Shown here: one piece after another, positions 1 through 12,984 of the stretch
How the letters are laid out: each line of letters starts with the position of its first letter
Numbering within the stretch: position 1 is the first letter of the stretch
Assembly: GCF_905220415.1 (NCBI RefSeq)
Contig: NC_059555.1
Location: 5,820,001 to 5,884,000, forward strand
Direction: 5' to 3'
From: Colias croceus
Lineage: Eukaryota; Arthropoda; Insecta; Lepidoptera; Pieridae
DNA length: 64,000 bases
Made by a program: the position numbers and the translations under genes
Notes under the pieces: model-generated
Database searches by the model: none
Told to the model about the DNA's origin: nothing
What the model saw: only the letters and a program-made list of their open reading frames with translations

Positions 1-541
1 ATGAGCATCTTTGAAACAATATTGTATTGCGTTGATTCACTAAAAATTACTTAATTATTTCATATAATTGTAAATATTATATTTTTAAGTTTTTACATAG
101 CTTTTTGTTATTATCCTTGAACTGACCTATTTTTTATAATATGTTTTTATTTCAGACACGTGTATACTTTTTTCTTTTGTCGTGAACATTGTAATTAAAA
201 AATACAGTATGCGCTTATATCAATATAATCAAAATAATTATATTTTATTTGTTCGATTTTTTTCATAAATAGTATTAAGATGGATAGTAGAAATGTGAAT
301 AGCATCATTAATTTGTAAAGAATATAATATTATTTATTAGTTGATATTTTACTATTTAATAAAAATGAATCACCAAATATGTGGCTAAGCAAATTCGAGA
401 ACGGCTCGACCAATTGCCTCGGCTATTTTTTAACGTTTTTGATATGGACCAAGGTAAGGAAAATATGAAAAAGGGATAACAGTACAAAAATAACGTCTGA
501 TGAGGCAGCTAATTTTATTAATAATCTTCAAGTAAACTTAC
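1..541. other. Intron of the CRAL-TRIO gene; no exon seen
   Basis: The donor of the last visible exon (GTAAGT read on the minus strand) lies at 536-541, so this stretch should be intron. I find no open minus-strand segment with splice sites that continues the domain. Around 380-460 there is a more GC-rich patch resembling a decayed repeat. Confidence 0.5.
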
Positions 542-3382
542 CGTACACAACACTTCTGCTTTTTTCACCAGAATAGGGTTTACTTTTGTAAGCAGCCCAA
601 TGTGAATATTCGATAGATCGATGATATATCTTTCTGATAAACAATAATCGTAGTGCAGCCTGTACTCTCCAATCTGGAAAAGAGAGAAAATGTAATTAAA
701 TACTTTTAGAGATTCTTAGAGCATAACAAAGAGATATGATGTTAATATTATAGTGTAAGTAGGTTATTAGGTTTATATATAATAATTATGCCGTAGTTTT
801 AAGCTATTTAATATACTATAACTGTAACTGTATTGATTCTGAAATAAGTCAATAAACGTAAATAAAAGGAAGATGAATTTGTCTTTCAACAAACTCTATG
901 AGAGCCCTTTTACAAGTCAACACAAAATATAGGTAATAGATTTTTATTTTTTTATAGCTTGGTATAATGACGGGCGAGTAATAATTGACATAGATTATTA
1001 TATAATTTTTTAGTCCCTACAATTATATAGCTTTGGAGACTTGACCTTTTACTTATAGCCTATAGGACAGTTACCACTAGACACAGCAACACAGACCTTC
1101 GCTAGATTTACCTTATTTGAGAAACATATATTTTCTAACCAAGCTAAAACAAAAAACAAAACTAACCATAAAAGCATACCGAAAGTATGACAACAAGCTA
1201 AATTGTTCTAATTTCTCCGAAAGAAACTGTGTCACCATCACCCTGGATTGGTCCATCTTGTACAGCTTTGGAAGTGGCACGTACAGTCTGTAAGCAGCAT
1301 AATATGCATAAATAATACCCTGGATTGGTCCTATAATAATTACCTATAATAATTACCTATAATAATTAATTATCTTACTTATAATTATCAATTGTTGTTT
1401 TCCTTTTACCTATAAACAATTTCCGTAATTATTATTGCCGTAAAAACCAAATTTAACACGCCTTTAAAATTTACATAGCAATATTTGTAATTCACTATTC
1501 AAAGGCACGAACTATTCACATGCCGGCTTACAATAATTATTAATGTAAAAACCTATAGTATGATAAATTGCTGTAATGAAAACTAAGATAGGGTCATTAT
1601 AATATATTCACATTTGTACACGTGTATCCATCCGTGATACGTAAAAAATATTGCATAGATTCTTGACTACATGCATGCTGTCAAAATTAAATCTAAATGT
1701 AATAAATTATGTAGCAAATAAGAATAAAATGTACCCATAATCCCAAAGCGGTTCAAATTCCTCCACACTTCGGTTCATACATAATTCCGGCATCATGGCT
1801 CTTGATGTGAACATTTTGTCTATTTTAATCTTTGTAGCTTCCACAGATCCTCGAGACAGAATCAATATTCTTTCTAGAATGTTCCGATCTGAAATTAAAT
1901 TTTATTGAATAATAAATGTTAACGTCTTCACGCAATGATGAGAAATATTCTGCGACTGTATCCCATTTATTTATTATATAATAATATGCATATATGCAAT
2001 TTTACTGTTCATATTCAAAACTGATTGTACACTGTACAGTGTACACTGTGTTATGAAACAAATAAACGATTTTTTTTATATAAGATATATTATATTTTAG
2101 TTTAAGGTTGAAATAAACTGTGTGAAATAAAAAAAAAGCATTTTTATACAAACAAATACTTTTTTTTTTATTTCAGAGCCCGGCAGTCGGCACCTTCACA
2201 AGGACTGGAGGCTTTTGCCCGCTTTAAAAAAAACGATGAATTTTATTATTGTAACACCAACATTATTGCAGCAATATCAATATTGAACAAACAGAAAAAA
2301 GTCTATATAAATTTAAACCCTTTAGACTATTTTTTGAATAATCATGTGAATGAAATTATTAACACTTAATTCAATTTAGCGTTTATAGATTGTTGTTAAA
2401 TTTTCAAAACGGACAATAAATTATACTAGCACAATTACCATAATTATATTAGCTACATGAATTGTTTCATTACGATTGTTCCAACTACATTAAAATATTT
2501 TCTATGAACATAATGATCGTTTTATTACGTTTATTAAATTTTAAGCAATAAGTCTAATACAATCACCAATCACCCATGCATTTAACTACCTGTGCCTCAT
2601 GGTTTTACCCGCATCGTTCCGCTCCTATTGGTCTTAGCGTGATGGTATATAGCCTAAAGAATTCCTCGATAAATGAACTATCTAACAGTTCAAATTAGAC
2701 CCATGATTCCTGAGATAAACGCATTCAAGCAAACAAACAAAATATTCAGCTTATTATTCTATAGCTTATATTAATACCGATTATTATTAAATATTTCTAG
2801 TTTACGCCGTTAGTACACCGACGCATTCGCGTGTGGCAGCGAATCTCTGCGAAACTACTGCGTAGCGAAATATCTGCGGAACGTTAGTAAACAGCAATGT
2901 TTTCGCTACTTTTTCGCAATGCGTCTGTGTAATGGCCATTTCGCAGTTCCTTGCGAAACAATACTGACAAGGACACAACTATTTCATCTATCTATGTGCT
3001 AGAGTGAGACGTATCATATGCGAAAACCTGCCATACTACTGACAGATTTTCCGTTGTTTCGATGCCACTCGCGAATGCGTCGGTGTACTAACGCGAACGG
3101 CGTTAATGTAGAGTGTTTTTTCATTAAATCTTTGTTCAAATAAACAAAGGCATTGACATAATGTGCCAACGCCAAAGCGGAATTTTATCACTAAACTTTT
3201 CCTGTAAACTTACTTAATGCTTTGCAAGCCTCTGATAAATGGTCTTGTTTCTTGCACCATTCGTCTATAGCGTCTAGACTTTCCTTTATTCTGTTCACGT
3301 CATTAATTCCATAAAACTCTCTCGCTTTACTAACGTCGTCAGCTGATATTTCTATCAACGGATGGTGCGGTAGATTTTCCAT
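542..3382 (-). CDS. CRAL-TRIO domain protein, alpha-tocopherol transfer protein-like; four 5' coding exons, C-terminus off the left edge
   Basis: Four coding exons fit: 3214-3382, 1735-1888, 1167-1287 and 542-673. All have GT-AG borders and matching phases (1, 2, 0, 0), giving 192 residues without a stop. The start ATG at 3382 lies five bases after a 3' splice site (TTTTCAG), so an upstream 5' UTR exon is expected. Residues 30-56 (ESLDAIDEWCKKQDHL) look like a CRAL-TRIO N-terminal helix. Exon 2 has the LERILILSRGSVEATK helix. Exon 3 gives LYVPLPKLYK and ends YFRYAFM. Exon 4 gives IIDLSNIHIGLLTKVNPIL, the lipid-binding lobe. Insect members are usually about 300 residues, so roughly 110 are missing beyond base 1. 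The family binds small hydrophobic ligands such as tocopherol, retinoids or phosphoinositides in the cytosol; the ligand here cannot be inferred. Confidence 0.88.
2026..2045. repeat. 20-bp perfect palindrome in a CRAL-TRIO intron
   Basis: The core gtacactgtacagtgtac reads the same on both strands and is extended by one T-A pair each side. No function is implied. Confidence 0.6.
2177..2369 (+). other. GC-rich island with acceptor-like start and 63 open codons, antisense in the CRAL-TRIO first coding intron
   Basis: A long T-run ending TTTCAG precedes a GC-rich patch (gcccggcagtcggcacc). From base 2178 a frame stays open for 63 codons and stops at 2367-2369. A second frame is also open for much of the patch, so openness alone is weak evidence. 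It could be a 3' exon of a plus-strand gene, a processed fragment or a repeat. I do not recognise the peptide. Confidence 0.2.
2589..2780 (-). repeat. Diverged Helitron-like repeat, type B
   Basis: Shares with the copy at 4059-4258 the blocks 'ggtcttagcgtgatggtatat', 'cctcgataaatgaactatct' and 'attcaagcaaacaaacaaa', in the same order. The CTAG end is eroded here. Confidence 0.65.
2804..3104. mobile_element. MITE with about 30-bp terminal inverted repeats
   Basis: The left end acgccgttagtacaccgacg matches, reversed, the right end cgtcggtgtactaacg...cggcgt. The right copy carries an extra six bases (cgcgaa). The element is about 300 bp with no open frame of note and lies in the first coding intron of the CRAL-TRIO gene. 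The target duplication is unclear; a TTAA-like right flank would fit a piggyBac-type insertion but the left flank reads TTTA. Confidence 0.7.
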
Positions 3383-4058
3383 TGTTACTGAAAATTAGAT
3401 AATAATAGGGATAGAATTCACAAGTTTAATGCTTTGCATTTATATTGTGGTTTAATTGCTGGGTAAATATGATACCTATAATGTCCTGTAGGTAATTTAT
3501 TCTATAATATATAGGTACTTCGATGGATGTATGTATGCAATATGGAGTTGTATATTGCATACATAAATAAATAAAATAAAATATTTTATGTTTGAAAATT
3601 GTCGAAATAAAATATTTAAATAATTATCAAATATTATTTTTCGGTGAAGCCATTTTTATTACACTCCTTTGTAGTTATTTTTTCCAAGAACATAAAAATA
3701 AACAGCCTTCAACAATAATATTGAAATATCCTTCCTTATTATATTATAAAGTCATAAAAAACCTCAGCATCCTTTAGACTCTATGCTCTGAATTAGTCAC
3801 TAAAATGGGAAAAAATTAAGTTACATATCAACAAGCTTTAATTATTTGCACCTCTAATTTTGTGCACATAAAATGTAAGATTTTAGAGGCAGTTTTTAAC
3901 AAATTTAAAAACAAATATAGAATTAATTTTAAATTATACATATCAGCCATACTTGTCCTTTGATCAGAAATCTTATAGGTTAATGATATTCAATACCTAG
4001 TATTATGTTACTTCATAAAATAATAATTATTATTGACGATGCGATACGTATGATAATA
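3383..4058. other. Upstream flank of the CRAL-TRIO gene
   Basis: A 3' splice site sits at 3388-3389 (minus strand), so 5' UTR and promoter should lie further right. I could not place the first exon. The rest is AT-rich with no supported gene. Confidence 0.4.
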
Positions 4059-4258
4059 CTAGCTGCTCCGCGCGGTTTCACCCCCGTGGCTCCACCCCTG
4101 TTGGTCGTAGCGTGATGAAATATAGCCTATAACCTTCCTCGAATAAATGGGCTATCTAACACCGAAAGATTTTTTCAAATCGGACCAGTAGTTCCCGAGA
4201 TTAGCGCGTTCAAACAAACAAACAAACAAACTCTTCAGCTTTATAATATTAGTATAGA
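4059..4258 (-). mobile_element. Helitron-like non-autonomous element, type B
   Basis: Read on the minus strand it ends in CTAG after 'ccgcgcggagcag', with a GC-rich subterminal segment. Internal blocks (ggctatatttcatcacgct, aaatcggaccagtagttc on the opposite strands) recur at 2589, 19717 and 23994. CTAG followed by T in the host is the expected Helitron 3' junction. No replicase is present. Confidence 0.7.
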
Positions 4259-4259
4259 T

Positions 4260-7200
4260 TATATTAAGTGTTTAATAAATAGTATTTAAGGTATTAATAT
4301 ACCTTTATACAGCAAGATATGTGAGAGCAGGAAAATAAATTATGAAGCTGTATGGTAAGAATTTATGGAAGAAGTTCGCAAACTCTAAGTTTACTCTTGA
4401 GAGTGAATAAAATAGTAATAGAAAAATGTAAAGAGGTATATCAGTGCGGAGGAATTCAGGAGATTCAAGTGTTTCTGGCTTTTAAACCGAGCACAAAAAT
4501 AATTTGAAGTAATGACAGGAGTGAGTAAAATTCGGTTGCACTTCTTGTAATTTATATTTTGGTAGGCATCGATATTATAATCGACTCTATTCGTAACTTT
4601 TTACTTGAATTGCTCGTAAATATTATCGAGGACCAAATTGATTACAATTTTCAATCGTTTGAAGGATTTTCTTAATTGAATTGTTATTCTAATGGTTAAT
4701 ATAGGCCAAAAAGCTAAAAAATTCTAACGATTTAAAAATTGGAAAAATAATGACAACAAAAAACAATTTTCATGGTTTAATAATTTTACTGTATTCCATA
4801 TCTATTTTAACATTGACCTTCAACGCCTTTACCGTTTTAAACTGTGGTTTTATAAAATAGTTGTATCATCAATATGACATAAACGGGTATGGTATGACGT
4901 GTTAAACGAATAATATTTATAATAGCAAAATCAAATATATGATCATTACCGTTGTAATAAATGGTTGTACAAATATTTGCTTGATATACGTGTTTATTAT
5001 GAGTAGGTAGGTATAGTAAAACTGACCCGAGTGGTCAAGGAAAAACTGATACTATAAGTCTATGCTTTATTTTAAAATACAATTAAGCCAAGGTCAATGC
5101 TATATTGTATGAACTATGTTGTATGAACGTGATATGCATACTGCATAGTCTAGATTTATATGTTTAGAAGAAATAGATATTAAGAAAGTTAAGAAAAATA
5201 TTGTTATTATGGTCCTGGGTAATAATTATATTTTCAAAGGATAAAAGCAGATACTTTGACTATATTTTCTATGATTAATTTAAGTGCTCTTAGTTTTATT
5301 AAAAATATTTAGTAGGTACCTATGTTATCAAATCAAATTGCATTTATCTCTCCATTTTTGTGAAGACTTTCATTAAACTACTAATCTTCGAGTCAATAGT
5401 TCAAGATACACGAAGCAAAATTACATCAAGTTCTGTCAAATCGTTTCCAAGGTTGTACATGAAATATCTCACGATATTTTGGGTATACTACTTGTCTATG
5501 ACAAGTAGTTCACGTACCTGTATGACGCTACTTCTATTCACAAAAGTGTCATCCAAAACGTTTTTTTGTACATCGTAAGATATTTTTTGTGTTTATTCCA
5601 ATAAAATCTCACCTACGTGTAAGGCAAATACTATAATCGACTTAATAGTACGTAGGTACTTATCGTAAATTACTGTAAAATAAGCATACGATTTATTGAG
5701 AAATTCATCGGAAAATATAATATAATTATCACCTGATAGTTTAAAATTTAAAAATATAAATAAATTTTGTGAACGGGTTTGGTCGTTTTTTAAACAACTG
5801 AACGACGGACATATCAATGAATTAAGTAATGAAATTTATTTTTTGCAATACAAAAAATATACAAAATAATGGCAAGATTCATGACGTGACGGTGTTGCCA
5901 TGACGCGACCTTGAAATTGAACTCTTAATGCGCCTAAAGACGTTTCACTTCAAAAACAGCAAATTTAAAATAATTTATTCGGCACAGTTTGTAATACCTA
6001 CATTTTAACGATTTAAGACCCTCATTCCAGCTAATTATAAAAATTGTGGGAAGTTACATAAAACACGTTAATTGCGAACCACAATAAAAATAACCATTCT
6101 TTATAATTCCTAATAATATCCTGTCCTTGTTTTCTTACGCCAAAACTAAACCGAAGCAATTTGACTTAAATGTTGTGTATTAATAAATGTTTAAGGTTGT
6201 ATTTGGTTTTAAAGGATTGTAAACGATCACCACTGCTCATGAAAATTTTCTGAAATGTACTGGGAGAGGAAAAGGAAACAGGCAGTATTTCTATCCAGAT
6301 TAGACGAATACCCATGGAATCCATATTAATCTACATTATAGGTAGATGCAATAAATGATAAATAGTGATGATACACTCGCAACTCTACATTTTCTAATAT
6401 CTTTAACTTAGCATTTAATTTCCTTTACCACAAATAAAATATTATTATTTGTTAGAAGAGGGATTAACACAATACAAAAAGCGACCATATAGCTCTAGTT
6501 AGAAATTAAAATGTATATAACTTTTTAGTTTTAAGCCCGTTCTTTATAAAATGTTACAATTAAATTCGCTTACATATAAATGAGAACTATCTTCAAATTG
6601 TCAAGTTTATAGATAGCACAGAGTACTAAAAAGTAATAGAAAAAATGCTACGTCTATATCTGTAGCAGTACTATATTGATGTATATCGTATATATTATTA
6701 TTATTACATGTATTCAAAATTACATCAATCCTTTTAGAATATGAATTAATTGAACGGTGTACTAAACTGATTAATAATAATAATTAATTAATGAGGATAA
6801 TTAATTGATATTGATTGACGTTTACATAATTTAGTTATCTGCCACCACAAAGCGTTTTATTATGTTTTAATATTAAGAATACTAAGAATTAATTAGTTAC
6901 GTAAATAAGCTGAAAATTAACAAAATATCGCCATGAAAGGCGATATACGAGGCGGAAAAACAAGGTATACAGTTTTATTCAACAGGAATAACTTATAATT
7001 ATAAAATTATATAGAATGATTAAATGTATTACCGTACAGAGAAGTAATTACATCAAAGAAATATATTTAAAAATTTTATTATTTGGCAAGTTTGGAACCT
7101 AAAATTTACTGCATAACACATAGGTTTTCACAAACATACCTCTATTTTATACAACTCGTCTCTAACCTTAATTTATTTGAATGCAATCATCACCTATATA

Positions 7201-8817
7201 TTTTATGTATATAACTTAAAAAAAAACATTTAATAGCTATTCCAAAGAGGTTTCTAGAAAAACAATGGTATATAATAAAACACAAAATAACCATAACTAC
7301 GTAATACAAGACTTACCTGTCCTTTAACAAGGTAACCAACTGAATACGTTATTTCTAAACAAATGTGCTCTGATGTATATCTATACAGTTTACTTTTCTA
7401 GGCTGTAACAATTATCAAAGAATGTCGTATGGTGCAGATCTGTCATAGGGTTTTATGCCTTATACCTTAGCCTTAATCATCTTAAGAATCTTGAGAGCGA
7501 GAGTGATTTTCTAAATGAATGATTTTCTCAAATCTGTGAATAATTTACGATACTTCTCTTAATTAATCTAGGTTTAAAGAATCATTTAGGTACTCTCATT
7601 TAAAGACTTAAAGCTAATTACATGAGAATAACATAACAAAATAAATAAACAATGAAACAGTAATATACAATAATTTGCACTGAAAAATTAAAAATTGCGT
7701 AGTATTTTTTGAGAATTTTTGTTAATAGATAAAAATAACGTAAGTATTACATATTTTCTGCCTCTTCACCTTAGCATAATACTAAGAACTCAATCGAGTA
7801 CTTACTTTCAAATGAGTATACCCAATTTACTTTTAAAAGAAATTATTATTCATTCCCTATAAAAAAACATAATTACAACCTTATTTTATAAATCAACGTA
7901 ATAAATGTACTCTATACTATAAGTCGTAGTAAAATAATCTTTGCCTGTTGTCGCAGTTTCTCAATAAACTAGGGGACAGAAGATTGTTAACGTTACCACC
8001 ACTCTACCATCATTTACATGGATGTGTGAAACGTACTATACATACCTTTTGTTTAATATAGCAATTTAATTCCAGTACGTACAAGTTTTACGGAAGAAAA
8101 GCATTGAAAATCATTTCCGTAGTTATTTATGCTCTCCGAAGTAACTCAAGTACCTTTTTTAACTCAACGTTATACATATTACTTAAAATAAGTGTCCAAT
8201 TTTTTCTCCTTAAACGTAGTAAACATTCTCAACTAAACTATTCAATAATATGTTAGAAACCTTATAATAAGACGTTATCAATACTTTATATAGGGTAAGT
8301 TAATTAACTTCTAGTTATTATAGAAGTCTAGTAATATAATTATGTCTTGAATTGACCGGATTTTGGTAATAATAAATAGCACTTTTTAGACAACAATTAA
8401 AACTAAAAATAGGTAATATCGCAATTATATCAAAAAACTTAAAAAACAGGCCCTAAACTCATGAAATTATTGTTTTAAAGATTTTTATTTTTGAGATTAT
8501 TTTGTCATCGATATATTTTAAAGATGGCCAAAATCGAATCTAAAGGAGTCGGTTACATACAAACATATAGGTAAGCTAATCGAAGTGTGTATAAGAAGGT
8601 ATATTAGTTCTTCAGTAATCAGAAATCAAAATTCTTCCTCAACTATTGGAATATCCTGTAGTATTAGGTATTAGCTTTTGTGCTTAAATATGGACTTTAT
8701 TTACAAACGATGGTTTTATTAATTATTGTTTCTGTTATATTATAAACTTTACTTGTTTATGTGTTGAATGTAGCCTATGTGTTGGCAGATCAAATGAAAC
8801 AGATAAATCTTAATACC
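4260..8817. other. AT-rich intergenic stretch, no supported gene
   Basis: I see no gene. At about 4430-4500 a short plus-strand peptide (EEFRRFKCFWLLNRAQK) and at 6240-6345 another (YWERKRKQAVFLSRLDEYPW) read as coding-like but lack splice context; they may be decayed retrotransposon pieces. A 10-bp hairpin (actacttgtc/gacaagtagt) lies at 5487-5509. Confidence 0.4.
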
Positions 8818-8994
8818 TAATATAAAACAAAGTCGCTTTCTCTGTCTCTATATCTCTATGTATGCTTTAATCTTTAAAACCACGTAACGGATTTTTATGA
8901 GGTTTTCTTAAATAGATGGAGCGAGTCTTGAAGCAGGTTTTACTATAAAATTTATTAGGTTATAGAAAGAAACAAAGCGGGCGGAAAGCTAGTA
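8818..8994 (+). mobile_element. Helitron-like fragment, type E
   Basis: Begins near 'aagtcgctttctctgtctc' and ends 'gcgggcggaaagctag' then T. A shorter relative lies at 9750-9875. The CTAG end and GC-rich terminus match the other copies in the window. Confidence 0.6.
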
Positions 8995-9749
8995 GGTACT
9001 TAATAAACTATTTTCAATTAATAAAATCTTAATCAGTACAAAACATATTTTCACAACAAATTCCGTGAGTTACAAAAACAATATAATATGAGAGTGTGTA
9101 TATAGGGTTATCAAATTATATTTCACCTTTGTTTTTTATATCATGGAGATCGACATAATATTATCTTTCGCCAAGACTTCAATAATTGTAAAACTATAAA
9201 CATTGAACGATACACACTCTTATTATACCAATCAAAATTATAGCAAACTATCTACATCATATGCCTTATTTTTGAAATATAAATATACATTAATTCATTT
9301 TTTTTTTCATGATATGAACACATTAGAATACTTTATGTTTAAAAAAAGTTCAATCTCTACCAATAATAAAAATTTTTAACATAAAAATACAGTTAAAAAA
9401 TTATAACCCTTTGATTAAGAGTTATACCTATTATACCGAACTCTATTTCCAAAGTTTTATAACAAATTACAGCAATTTCCCTTCTGTTCGCAAGCTCTTT
9501 AAATTGGTTAACACTTTTTTTATCCTAAAAAGTTAGGGGAAACATAGCATCAAGGTAAATAAGATCACTGAATAAAATATTACTTTTAACGAGTTTATTC
9601 TAATTTATGCAAACGCTTCTTTTGTAGAAGAATGTTTTTTTACAATTTTCATTCCAGTTTTATTACCTTCTTAATTGATCAAATTATTTTTGTGCAAAAA
9701 CTCAGATTTACTATATTTGTTTTAGTAATGTTTGATCAAGGATAAAACG

Positions 9750-9875
9750 ACAATATAACACTAGGTACATATCATAAAAAAGTCGCTTCCATCTATCTGT
9801 CCGTATACTGTCCCTATAATATGCTTTAATCTTTAAAACTGCGCAACAGATGCCATAGGCGGAAAGCTAATATGG
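9750..9875 (+). mobile_element. Helitron-like fragment, type E, shortened
   Basis: Shares 'aagtcgcttcc', 'tatgctttaatctttaaaac' and 'aggcggaaagcta' with the copy at 8818-8994 but has lost most of the middle and the final G of CTAG. Confidence 0.55.
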
Positions 9876-11321
9876 CATATGTTATCAATTCACACGTCAT
9901 GTCCAACCCGGTAAATTAAAAATGGGCTGAAAATATAGATGAATAATTAAATGTAGATAAGTATATATTTCTATCAAATTCCTAAATACAGACCTAATAT
10001 ATTATAATTAAAAAAATTGTGAAGTAAATAATATAAAGAACAGAAGTCACTTTCTTATAATATAACTATTATATATAATAACGATGTATTATAACTCTAA
10101 TATTTGAATTAAATCTCCTTACTACCGTCTGTTAAATACAAAAACATAAAACCCGAAAAATATCTGAATACAAATGACCGCCCCAAAAGCTTTATTAAGC
10201 AAACTTCAATTAGTATAAATATAAAATTTTCTTTGTGAATAACTCTTTACGCAACGAAATTTACACCTCTTAGTAATTAAGATAATGCCTTTAACAAAGA
10301 TTCCGTCGGAACATTTCTTTTAGAATAAAGGGCCAAAATTTGTGTATTACGAAATTTTGTTGCTACAATGTTATCAGGGAAAACATTGTTAAGTACAAGC
10401 CATGACTTTGCTAACTTTATGATTAAGTTACAAAAGAAAGGTTATAATTTATTATATCAACGAACAATATCTTTTAGGCTTGCGAAAAATCTATGCGTAC
10501 TTATCACCTAATGAATCAATTAATTCTACATTAATATATATTACTATAGGTACGCTTAAATGGTAATTTCAGCACTTGATATTCGATGATACGATGGAAA
10601 CAAAATAACTAAATTAACTATCAAACCATGCTACACGTAGCTACCTACTAATCTCAAGAAATCTGAGTCAATCTTCAGGCTGAAGAAGTCACCGTGGCCC
10701 CGTCTTTAAAGCGACTCGACGGAACACTGGGGTTTTGGTCGGGAGCAATCCGTCATACCACTGAAGAAGAAGTCTGTAGGATTGAACAAAAAAAAAACCG
10801 CGTCGAAACAACTCAGGTGTAAGTCGTCTGAATTATAAAGGATAACCGTTTTATGCTAATTGCTGGTCTGCAAACGTAACGAAGGGATAAAAAGCTAATT
10901 TATAGCTCTAGCCGAGTGTTAACTGAGGCGCGAGAAATTTTTATTTGCCCGCCTTACTTTTTCGGCTGTCTGAGTTTAGCAATTAACGGCGTTTATTTTA
11001 TTTGAATGGATGCGTTAATAAATCAGTATAATTACCTTATGTACCTGATACTTCATTATATAATGTGGATAAGTTTGTAAAGGTTGAGAAGGAACTCCGA
11101 TTGATCATTCGAATCATATTCAATAAAATTGTCTATTTATATTTATTTATCTATAATATGTAAATATAATATTATTTCCACAAGACCATTTCTTATTTAT
11201 TAAACATGATGCCAGATTTCATAAAATGATACAATTATTGCATTTATAGAAGACGTTTCCGCGACCCTTACCTAAATATATACAGCCAAAATTCCTAATA
11301 TAGTGACCTTACTACTTATTA
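9876..11321. other. Intergenic stretch with one GC-rich repeat-like patch
   Basis: No supported gene. At about 10672-10790 a GC-rich patch (caccgtggccccgtcttt; cgactcgacggaacactggg) resembles a non-LTR or SINE remnant. At 10855-10985 a higher-complexity segment contains an octamer-like atgctaat and could be regulatory; this is inference only. Confidence 0.35.
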
Positions 11322-11525
11322 CTAGCTTTCCACCCGCGGCATCGCCCGCGCAGTCACAGAAAAACCCGCATAGTTCCCGTTCCCGTGGGATTTCCGGGAT
11401 AAAACCTATCCTATGTCCTTTCTCGGGTATCAAAATTTTCATGCAAATTGGTTCAGTAGTTAAGGCGTGATTGAGTAACAGACAGACAGACAGAGTTAAT
11501 TTCGCATTTATAATAGTAGTATGGA
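11322..11525 (-). mobile_element. Helitron-like non-autonomous element, type A
   Basis: On the minus strand it begins TCCATACTAC, runs through 'aatgcgaaat', a (GTCT)n stretch and 'aaaggacataggat', and ends with a GC-rich hairpin and CTAG followed by T. TC start, CTAG end and insertion between A and T are Helitron hallmarks. Confidence 0.75.
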
Positions 11526-12089
11526 ATCATCCACTTTGTATATGACACACTAATTAAATGAAATTTCAACTCTATTACAATACGTTTCAGTGCAAATTTG
11601 ATAAATTATGAATTCATAAAGCGGATTCCTTACAGTCGAGTATGAAAATAATTTAAAGTCTATTGTCGCGTAATAATTGTATTACGTGCCTTGAATGCGC
11701 GGCTTGTGACTAATAACATTTTCTATAAACATCAACATAACAACCATTTTCATTCCTGTTACACTATATGCAAATACAAGATGTTTTTCAGATTGTTTTG
11801 TTATTTATCGTATTATTATCTAAAAAAATCTATATTAAGATTGTATGATGTTTACCACATTTTATATTATAATTAAATAAAACACGATAGTATACATCGC
11901 TTCAATTTATTTTCACAATATAATTTATATTATATCAATCATAATATTTGTACAAAACAATGATGACCCTTGTTCTAGTTTAAACGGCTTATTAATCTAA
12001 TCATTAGTACTAAAAACATACAATCCTTGTTTACGTACTTTTAGCATTTTATTTCTAAATATAACACATAATATATTAACTCACATCTA

Positions 12090-12482
12090 TTAATACTTTA
12101 TACACATTAACACTGTTAAAATTGATGAAGGAACTTCGACATTAGTAGATCCAACAATCGAAACTTTGTCATCATTAGCCAATAGCGATGGACTTCCTAA
12201 AGCTTCATAGTTATTAGGTATACTGCAGTTATCCCTGAAGAGTCACATTCACTCCTTATATTATGAAGTTTCCACAAATACCAAATATGGGCTGATAACG
12301 ATGAATATAGAAAAACTATATTTTAAATCCTGTTCTATTTGCTTGAGATGTGCATCTGCCTGAACTCCTGAGTCTGGTTTGTGTAACTGAGCGTCTTTTT
12401 GAAGTAATTGTTGCATCATGCTTTTACAGTGAAACAAATTATTATCACTAGACAACTTTAGGCTCGCTCTGAGGTATCGAAA
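12090..12482 (-). other. In-frame, mostly open continuation downstream of the secreted-peptide stop
   Basis: Continuing the frame of the 12483-12731 gene past its TGA, 73 codons are open before TAA at 12261-12263. After two more TGAs (12249, 12243) another 50 codons are open to TAA at 12090. The first block reads as coding-like (LLQKDAQLHKPDSGVQADAH, then a hydrophobic run). The second ends in a hydrophobic tail (SSILTVLMCIKY). Possibilities are a 3' UTR, extra exons with unseen splice sites, or a decaying longer gene. The opposite strand is also partly open in the last block. Confidence 0.25.
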
Positions 12483-12731
12483 TCAAGATTTCCTTTTGAA
12501 ATAATGTTTAGGTAAACACACGCCTTTAAAACGAATCGTATTGTTCACACACTTCACAGGTACATTTATAAAAGACCTGGATCTTATTGATACCATAAGT
12601 AGTAACCTTTCATACATATCCGGGTCTATTATGATGTCTTTGAACACGTCATCTGTCTCTTCCCCTGTTGCCACTTCGAGCACCACACATAGGAATATTA
12701 TGTTATATAGGAAATACTTCGTGAAATACAT
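12483..12731 (-). CDS. Small secreted peptide with one C-terminal cysteine pair (82 aa), function unknown
   Basis: The 82-residue frame opens with a clear signal peptide (about residues 1-23, hydrophobic core YNIIFLCVVLEVATG). An acidic stretch follows (EETDDVFKDIIIDPD). The C-terminal segment has two cysteines ten residues apart (C-VNNTIRFKGV-C) and a basic tail ending KRKS. Insects have many small secreted peptides with a C-x(n)-G-x-C tail of this kind; I cannot name the family. The ATG is the only one upstream of the signal peptide. A poly(A)-signal-like AATAAA lies on the minus strand near 12050. The same frame is largely open again after the TGA (see the next entry). The gene is not certain but the signal peptide makes chance unlikely. 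Confidence 0.6.
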   Translation of the reverse strand: MYFTKYFLYNIIFLCVVLEVATGEETDDVFKDIIIDPDMYERLLLMVSIRSRSFINVPVKCVNNTIRFKGVCLPKHYFKRKS

Positions 12732-12984
12732 TTCGTATTAATGGCACACGACACAGCACGAACAAACAATAATTATGACTGAACTCAGAGGCACTCAGAG
12801 GTCTGGAGCTGTGAATTGATAAGAGAAATATGTGCCGAAGTTTATATTATGAATAATAACAAAAATATGAATTGTTGACTCATTTAATGCGGTCAATAAT
12901 ATGTTTGTTATTTATATGAAATACAATAATTTAGAAATACACTAGCCACTAACCATACAGAAGGAAAAAAAGTAAACCATACAG

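Noticed and set aside
12778..12848. TATA box and TCAGT initiator for the secreted-peptide gene
   Set aside because: AATATAAA and TCAGT are both there on minus but about 65 bp apart, too far for a core promoter pair; AT-rich DNA gives such matches by chance.
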